From Klebsiella sp. BIGb0138 (GTDB taxonomy: Bacteria; Pseudomonadota; Gammaproteobacteria; Enterobacterales; Enterobacteriaceae): DNA of 64,000 bases. Positions within the stretch are counted from its first letter, which is position 1. Each line of letters opens with the position of its first letter. A program made the translations under genes and the position numbers. The notes under the pieces were generated by a model. That model saw only the letters and a program-made list of their open reading frames with translations, ran no database searches and was not told the origin of the DNA. Below are positions 59,398 through 64,000 of the stretch, in pieces. The stretch is taken from the NCBI RefSeq assembly GCF_004342285.1, contig NZ_SMCV01000001.1, positions 248,001 through 312,000 on the forward strand, given 5' to 3'.

Positions 59398-61095
59398 ATG
59401 ATGAGCAATGATAAACTTTCGGATAATGAGCGATTAAAGCAGCAGAGCCAGCTTCTGCGCGGCACGATTAAAGAAGATCTACATAACGAATTAACCGGCG
59501 GATTTCTCGGCGATAACTTTCAGCTGATCCGCTTTCACGGCATGTACCAGCAGGACGATCGCGATATTCGCCAGGAAAGAGCGGCGCAAATGCTGGAGCC
59601 GCTGCACACGGTGATGCTGCGGGTACGGTTACCCGGCGGGATCATCAGCCCGCAGCAGTGGCTGGGGATCGACGAGTTTGCGTCGCAGCATACGCTCTAC
59701 GGCAGCATCCGCATCACCAACCGCCAGGCGCTGCAGCTGCACGGCGTGCTAAAGCGCAATATCAAGCCGGTTCATCGGCTATTGCATCAGCTGGGTCTGG
59801 ATTCACGGGCGACGGCGGGCGACGTCAACCGCAACGTGCTGTGTACCTCAAATCCGGTGGAATCCGGACTCCATCATCAGGCATACGAATGGGCCAAAAA
59901 GATATCGGAGCACCTGCTGCCCAAAACCAATGCCTATGCTGAGGTCTGGCTGGACGGTGAAAAGATCAAGCAGCCGGAAGACGAGACCATCCTGGGCAAC
60001 AGCTATTTACCGCGCAAATTTAAAACCGCGGTGGTCATCCCGCCGCAAAACGACGTCGATTTGCACGCAAACGATCTTAACTTTGTCGCTATCGGCGAGC
60101 ACGGGCAGTTAACAGGCTTCAATGTGCTTGTCGGCGGCGGCCTGGCGATGACCCACGGCGACCATAGCACCTATCCACGCCTCGCGACGGCGCTAGGCTA
60201 TATCCCCTTGAACGCCACCCTGGCGGTTGCCGCCGCCGTTGTTGCCACCCAAAGGGACTGGGGAAACCGCTCAAATCGACGCAATGCCAAAACGAAATAT
60301 ACGATCGATCGGGTAGGCATTGAGGTCTTTAAAGCGGAAGTCGAGCGGCGGGCTGGCATTGCATTTCAGACGCTGAAACCCTACGCCTTTAGCAGCCGCG
60401 GCGATCGTATCGGCTGGGTCGAAGGGATCGACGGTAAGCACCATCTTACCCTGTTTATCCCCAGCGGGAGATTGATTGATAAACCGGGCAAACCACTAAA
60501 ATCGGGGCTCGCCGCCATCGCCGCAGTCCATGACGGCGATTTTCGCTTAACGCCCAATCAAAACATCATCATTGCGGGCGTCAGCGAGCACAACAGAGCG
60601 CGGATTAACCAACTGGCGCAGCGGTATTGCCTGATTGATGAAACGGTATCGCCGCAGCGTAAAAGTTCGATGGCCTGCGTCTCTTATCCCACCTGTCCTC
60701 TGGCAATGGCTGAGGCCGAACGCGTGCTGCCAGGCATCATCGATCGCCTTGATGAGATCTTATTGCGTAACGGTATTGCCGATCGGTCGATAATATTTCG
60801 CGTCACCGGCTGCCCGAACGGCTGCGGCAGAGCGATGCTGGCCGAAATCGGTCTGGTGGGCCGCGCGGTGGGCCGCTACGATGTCTACCTCGGCGGCAAC
60901 CGCGAAGGTACGCGTATCCCTCGCCTCTATAAAGAGAACCAGCCGCTTGAGGAGATTATCCACGAGGTTGACGCATTGATTAGCGCCTGGGCGCAGGCGG
61001 CTAACCTGGATGAGGCGTTCGGCGACTTTGTGCTACGGACGGGGATTGTTCGCCCGGTGCTGAACTCCAGTCTCGACTTTTATCTGCAGGATTAA
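59398..61095 (+). CDS. Assimilatory sulfite reductase hemoprotein beta subunit (CysI paralogue)
   Basis: A 565-residue siroheme and [4Fe-4S] enzyme. The cluster cysteines Cys427, Cys433 (ACVSYPTC), Cys472 and Cys476 (GCPNGCGR) are intact, and the ferredoxin-like repeats and the [12 protein letters not shown] siroheme region match CysI. It reduces sulfite to sulfide with six electrons, normally from the flavoprotein CysJ. No cysJ, cysH or cysG lies nearby, so it depends on another reductase. It is followed one base later by a glutamine amidotransferase, an unusual partner. Confidence 0.92.
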   Translation: MMSNDKLSDNERLKQQSQLLRGTIKEDLHNELTGGFLGDNFQLIRFHGMYQQDDRDIRQERAAQMLEPLHTVMLRVRLPGGIISPQQWLGIDEFASQHTLYGSIRITNRQALQLHGVLKRNIKPVHRLLHQLGLDSRATAGDVNRNVLCTSNPVESGLHHQAYEWAKKISEHLLPKTNAYAEVWLDGEKIKQPEDETILGNSYLPRKFKTAVVIPPQNDVDLHANDLNFVAIGEHGQLTGFNVLVGGGLAMTHGDHSTYPRLATALGYIPLNATLAVAAAVVATQRDWGNRSNRRNAKTKYTIDRVGIEVFKAEVERRAGIAFQTLKPYAFSSRGDRIGWVEGIDGKHHLTLFIPSGRLIDKPGKPLKSGLAAIAAVHDGDFRLTPNQNIIIAGVSEHNRARINQLAQRYCLIDETVSPQRKSSMACVSYPTCPLAMAEAERVLPGIIDRLDEILLRNGIADRSIIFRVTGCPNGCGRAMLAEIGLVGRAVGRYDVYLGGNREGTRIPRLYKENQPLEEIIHEVDALISAWAQAANLDEAFGDFVLRTGIVRPVLNSSLDFYLQD

Positions 61096-61096
61096 G

Positions 61097-61813
61097 ATGG
61101 CCAGGCCGTTAGCGATTATTCAAATGGGCGAACCGCCGGCGGCCATCCGTCAGGCAGTCGGCGAGCAAAGCCAATGGTTGGTGCAGGCGCTCGCCTTAAC
61201 GCGCGAGGAGTACCGGGTTATTCGCCCGGATCGCCACGATCCTCTGCCCGCCATCGGCGGGATCTGCGGCGCCATCATCAGCGGCTCCTGGGCGATGGTC
61301 ACCGACCGGCTGGCGTGGAGCGAGGAGACCGCACAATGGATACGCCGCGCCTACGCCCTGCATCTGCCGCTGCTGGGCGTCTGCTACGGCCACCAGCTGA
61401 TTGCCCACGCGCTGGGCGGCGTGGTCGCAGATAACCCGCTGGGGAGCGAACGCGGGCTTCAGCTGATCCAGCTCGCCGAACACAGTACGGCCCCGCTGCT
61501 GACGGCCTTTCCCGGACGTTTTTCGGCCTGGCTTTCTCACCAGCAAACCGTGCTGCGGCCGCCGGAAGGCGCCAGCGTGCTGGCGTTTTCCGCCCGGGAC
61601 GCCTGCCAGATTCTGCGCTATAGCGACACGGCGTATTCGGTGCAGTTCCACCCGGAGTTTCACTGGGATATTATGGCCGCCTGCCTCAGCACGTGCGACA
61701 AAGGGTTGGACATGGCCGAAATGCCCGGCGAACCGGGCTGGCCAAAAGCGCTGCTCAGGCGCTTCTATCATCTCTGGTGCAAGGACGAGGCGCCCCGCTT
61801 ACGCCACTCATAA
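61097..61813 (+). CDS. Class I glutamine amidotransferase
   Basis: A 238-residue triad amidotransferase (GMP synthase-like fold). Nucleophile Cys96 in GVCYGHQL, His185 and Glu187 in QFHPEF. It releases ammonia from glutamine for an unknown acceptor. Starts one base after the sulfite reductase stop, so they form an operon. Standalone GATase1 proteins can also be gamma-glutamyl peptidases; an ammonia- or glutathione-related role with sulfur reduction is possible but unproven. Confidence 0.9.
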   Translation: MARPLAIIQMGEPPAAIRQAVGEQSQWLVQALALTREEYRVIRPDRHDPLPAIGGICGAIISGSWAMVTDRLAWSEETAQWIRRAYALHLPLLGVCYGHQLIAHALGGVVADNPLGSERGLQLIQLAEHSTAPLLTAFPGRFSAWLSHQQTVLRPPEGASVLAFSARDACQILRYSDTAYSVQFHPEFHWDIMAACLSTCDKGLDMAEMPGEPGWPKALLRRFYHLWCKDEAPRLRHS

Positions 61814-61834
61814 TCGCGCATCGCGGGGGCCGGT

Positions 61835-63151
61835 CTATCTGGCGGCGGTGACGCGCCAGACGGTATTCCCCGCATCGTCCGCCACCAGCAGCGCGCCCTG
61901 TTTATCCATCGCCAGGCCTACGGGCAGACCGTGGGCTTCGCTGCCGCTGTCGTTGAGGAAACCGGTCACCACCGGCTCCGGATAGCCAACGGGTTTCCCC
62001 TCTTTGAAGGCGACCCAGGCGACGCGATAGCCATTTAAAGGCTTACGATCCCAGCTGCCGTGCTCGCTAATAAAAGCGCCGCCGCGATATCTTGCCGGTA
62101 AGCCCGTTCCGCTATAGAACCACAGGGCCAGCGGCGCGACGTGTGAGCTCAGGGCATAGTCGGGTTTAATGGCTTTGGCCACCAGATCAGGGCGCTGCGG
62201 CTGCACCCGGCGATCGATATGCTGACCAAAATAGCTATATGGCCAGCCATAGAACCCGCCCTCCTGCACAGAGGTGAGATAATCGGGGACCAGATCGGCG
62301 CCGATTTCATCGCGCTCATTGACGACCGCCCAGAGTTTTCCGCTCTGCGGTTCCCACTGCAGCCCCGTTGGGTTGCGCAAGCCGCTGGCATAAATACGGC
62401 TGGCTCCGCTCGCCACATCGACTTGCAAAATCGCCGCGCGCCGGTATTCCGCGCCGATGCCGTTCTCCGTGATATTACTGTTCGACCCCACGCCGACATA
62501 CAGCGTCTTACCGTCCGGGCTGGCCAGCAGGGATTTCGTCCAGTGATGGTTAATCGGGCCTCCGGGAAGTTCCGTCAGCTCGACTCCCGGATCGTCGATC
62601 CGCGTCTGCCCGCTCTGATAGTGATATTTGCGCAGGCTATCGGAATTGGCGACATACAGATCGTTACCAATCAGCTGTACGCCGAATGGCGAATGCAGAT
62701 TTTCCAGGAAGAGGTGTTTCTGCCACGTCACACCATCGCCATTGCTATTACGGAGCAGCGTGATGCGATTCCCGCCTTTGCCGCCCGCGCCGGAAAAGCT
62801 CTGCACCCAGCCCATGATCTTCTGTTTCGGCATGGAAACCGGATCGCCGGTACCGTTGGACTCAATCACCAGCACGTCGCCATTTGGCAATACGTAGAGC
62901 TGGCGCGGGTGCAGAAAACCATCGGCCATTTTCTCAATGTGCAGCCCGGCGGCGACTCTCGGTTTTTCCCCCTCTTTCCAGCCGACTCCCCGCGGTACCT
63001 TCATCGGCGGCAACAGGAAATTCTCCGCCGGCGGCAGCGTCGGTTCGGCGCCCATCTGTTGTTTCGGGTCCAGCGTGGAAGCATCGTCGCAGCCGGCCAG
63101 GCCGAGGGCCAAAGAGAGGGTCAGCAGGGAGAGGATATGTTGTTTTTTCAT
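61835..63151 (-). CDS. PQQ-dependent sugar dehydrogenase, L-sorbosone dehydrogenase-like lipoprotein
   Basis: A 438-residue beta-propeller enzyme. The signal peptide ends in lipobox LAGC (Cys21), so the protein is a membrane-anchored periplasmic lipoprotein. ADGFLHPRQLYVLPNGDVLV, SPFGVQLIGNDLYVANSDSL and HGSWDRKPLNGYRV are typical of sorbosone/soluble glucose dehydrogenases that use PQQ. Coupled to the DUF2231-like gene three bases upstream of its start. Confidence 0.9.
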   Translation of the reverse strand: MKKQHILSLLTLSLALGLAGCDDASTLDPKQQMGAEPTLPPAENFLLPPMKVPRGVGWKEGEKPRVAAGLHIEKMADGFLHPRQLYVLPNGDVLVIESNGTGDPVSMPKQKIMGWVQSFSGAGGKGGNRITLLRNSNGDGVTWQKHLFLENLHSPFGVQLIGNDLYVANSDSLRKYHYQSGQTRIDDPGVELTELPGGPINHHWTKSLLASPDGKTLYVGVGSNSNITENGIGAEYRRAAILQVDVASGASRIYASGLRNPTGLQWEPQSGKLWAVVNERDEIGADLVPDYLTSVQEGGFYGWPYSYFGQHIDRRVQPQRPDLVAKAIKPDYALSSHVAPLALWFYSGTGLPARYRGGAFISEHGSWDRKPLNGYRVAWVAFKEGKPVGYPEPVVTGFLNDSGSEAHGLPVGLAMDKQGALLVADDAGNTVWRVTAAR

Positions 63152-63154
63152 GGC

Positions 63155-63589
63155 TTATACCCCCGCCTTCTGGCGGCTACGAAGCGCCGTCTGAATATTG
63201 GCAATCGATAGCAGTAATACCACCAGCGTTGACAGTATGACTCCCTGAGGGACAACGGCATACGCATCCCGACTGTGGACGAAAGCATTAATAATCGCCA
63301 GCACAACGGCGGCCGCCGAGAGCCAAAAATCCACCTTCGGCGCTGAAAGCGCTGCGAAACCGCCTTTCCATACGTACACCAGGTTAATGAGCCGCGGAAT
63401 AATCGCCAGCACCAGCCCAAAGCTAATCAACCACGCGGCGGCCAGGGTCCACAGAGAATTAAAGCTGGAGAGATAAATCAGATCGAAAATCCACGCGGCG
63501 GTGAAAAAGCCGACCGGTAGCGGGTTAAATAGCCCATATATCGCCACCGCCGAAGCGGCATGACGCGGAGAAAAAAGCGTATTTTGCAT
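63155..63589 (-). CDS. DUF2231-like four-helix membrane protein
   Basis: A 144-residue protein with four helices (PLPVGFFTAAWIFDLIYL; WTLAAAWLISFGLVLAIIP; FWLSAAAVVLAIINAFV; GVILSTLVVLLLSIANIQT). DUF2231 proteins often precede PQQ-type sorbosone dehydrogenases and are thought to anchor them or take their electrons. Starts the two-gene unit with the dehydrogenase. Confidence 0.85.
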   Translation of the reverse strand: MQNTLFSPRHAASAVAIYGLFNPLPVGFFTAAWIFDLIYLSSFNSLWTLAAAWLISFGLVLAIIPRLINLVYVWKGGFAALSAPKVDFWLSAAAVVLAIINAFVHSRDAYAVVPQGVILSTLVVLLLSIANIQTALRSRQKAGV

Positions 63590-63684
63590 AGCACCTATCC
63601 TTTATTTGAATAATAAGGGGTATAACAAGCGATGAACCTTGCAGGTATAGTTAATCGCGTTACTGACACTGATATTTTATGCGG

Positions 63685-64000
63685 CTAAAGCGTTGGCTGA
63701 TGGAAATGAGGCAAAACACTTTCGGCAATGTCGTGAAAAGTTTCTGCCAGCGGGCGCTGGTTATGCCGAAAATGCAGGCCAATATGATTCACCCCGGCCT
63801 GACGCATGGCATTTAATTCGGTGATTAATCCCTGCACGCCGGTCCGAATACCAAAATGGATGCGTTCAACAGGCGCATGCCGATCCGCCAGCAGATCAAG
63901 ATGAATAAAGCTGATATAGGGTTTATCACCCGCCAGCTTGCGCCACAGCGCGACGCGGCGGACGTGTTCATTGGGTGTGCCGGGATAGGCCAGCCAGCCA
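63685..64000 (-). CDS. LLM-class flavin-dependent oxidoreductase, C-terminal part
   Basis: The last 104 codons of a gene that continues past the window. The frame reads WLAYPGTPNEHVRRVALWRK, then HFGIRTGVQGLITELNAMRQ and AGVNHIGLHFRHNQRP before the stop at 63685. The HIGLHF and late FHDIAESVLPHF pattern is that of luciferase-like monooxygenases such as YhbW-type proteins. The 5' part is missing. Confidence 0.8.
   Translation of the reverse strand, partial: GWLAYPGTPNEHVRRVALWRKLAGDKPYISFIHLDLLADRHAPVERIHFGIRTGVQGLITELNAMRQAGVNHIGLHFRHNQRPLAETFHDIAESVLPHFHQPTL

Noticed and set aside
1-64000. CRISPR arrays, insertion sequences, integrases, tRNA attachment sites
   Set aside because: Searched by eye for regular spaced repeats, transposase or recombinase motifs and tRNA-like folds; none seen.

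Overview
The window looks like the chromosome of an enterobacterium close to Klebsiella/Raoultella. Proteins read as enterobacterial, GC is high apart from the first ~7 kb (lower by eye), PQQ-dependent sugar oxidation genes are present, and the genes are mostly transporters, regulators and catabolic enzymes. I see no rRNA, tRNA, CRISPR, phage or insertion sequence. It is an accessory metabolic region made of many small self-contained modules, most with their own regulator and often a readable operator. Layout: (1) 8-6923, minus strand: a galactitol-type PTS operon (EIIA, EIIB, EIIC, FGGY kinase, zinc dehydrogenase, GntR/UTRA regulator, class II aldolase, dedicated HPr) with a CRP-like site upstream. 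(2) 6951-8211: non-coding stretch with a decayed PQQ glucose dehydrogenase fragment. (3) 8212-15770: TetR regulator, SDR, a catalase-like/cytochrome b561 pair, LysR regulator, aldo-keto reductase, MFS exporter, GlcG-like protein. A near-identical palindrome links the TetR gene to the catalase promoter. (4) 16106-24381: an apparent catabolic regulon (lactonase-like hydrolase, NIPSNAP protein, two hydroxyacid dehydrogenases, aldehyde dehydrogenase, two carboxymuconolactone decarboxylase-like proteins, MHS transporter, cupin) with its FCD-type GntR regulator. One 11-bp palindrome recurs at all three promoters. (5) 24413-32765: OprD-type porin, FMNH2-dependent sulfonate-type monooxygenase, ABC importer with two binding proteins, amidase and GntR regulator. 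(6) 33121-37600: a predicted Zur-controlled zinc-starvation operon (COG0523 GTPase, DksA-like protein without its zinc cysteines, metal-type ABC importer) behind a strong Zur-box match. (7) 37779-47210: AraC/SDR/aldo-keto reductase; an ECF sigma and anti-sigma operon with a second catalase-like/b561 pair; LysR with a drug-exporter-type MFS and a phosphoesterase. (8) 47218-52620: taurine-type ABC importer, acyl-CoA-dehydrogenase-like flavoprotein, AhpD-like protein, AraC regulator. (9) 52715-58544: a small cysteine-paired membrane protein, a second cytochrome bo oxidase (cyoABCD without cyoE) and a MocR regulator, joined by a shared palindrome. (10) 58761-64000: small AraC protein, orphan sulfite reductase hemoprotein with a glutamine amidotransferase, PQQ-type sugar dehydrogenase lipoprotein with a DUF2231-like membrane protein, and the end of a luciferase-like oxidoreductase. 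Recurring themes are organosulfur scavenging (regions 5, 8 and 10), peroxide or redox defence (two catalase/b561 pairs), and zinc limitation. The regulatory links are inferred by eye from sequence and need scoring and experiment.
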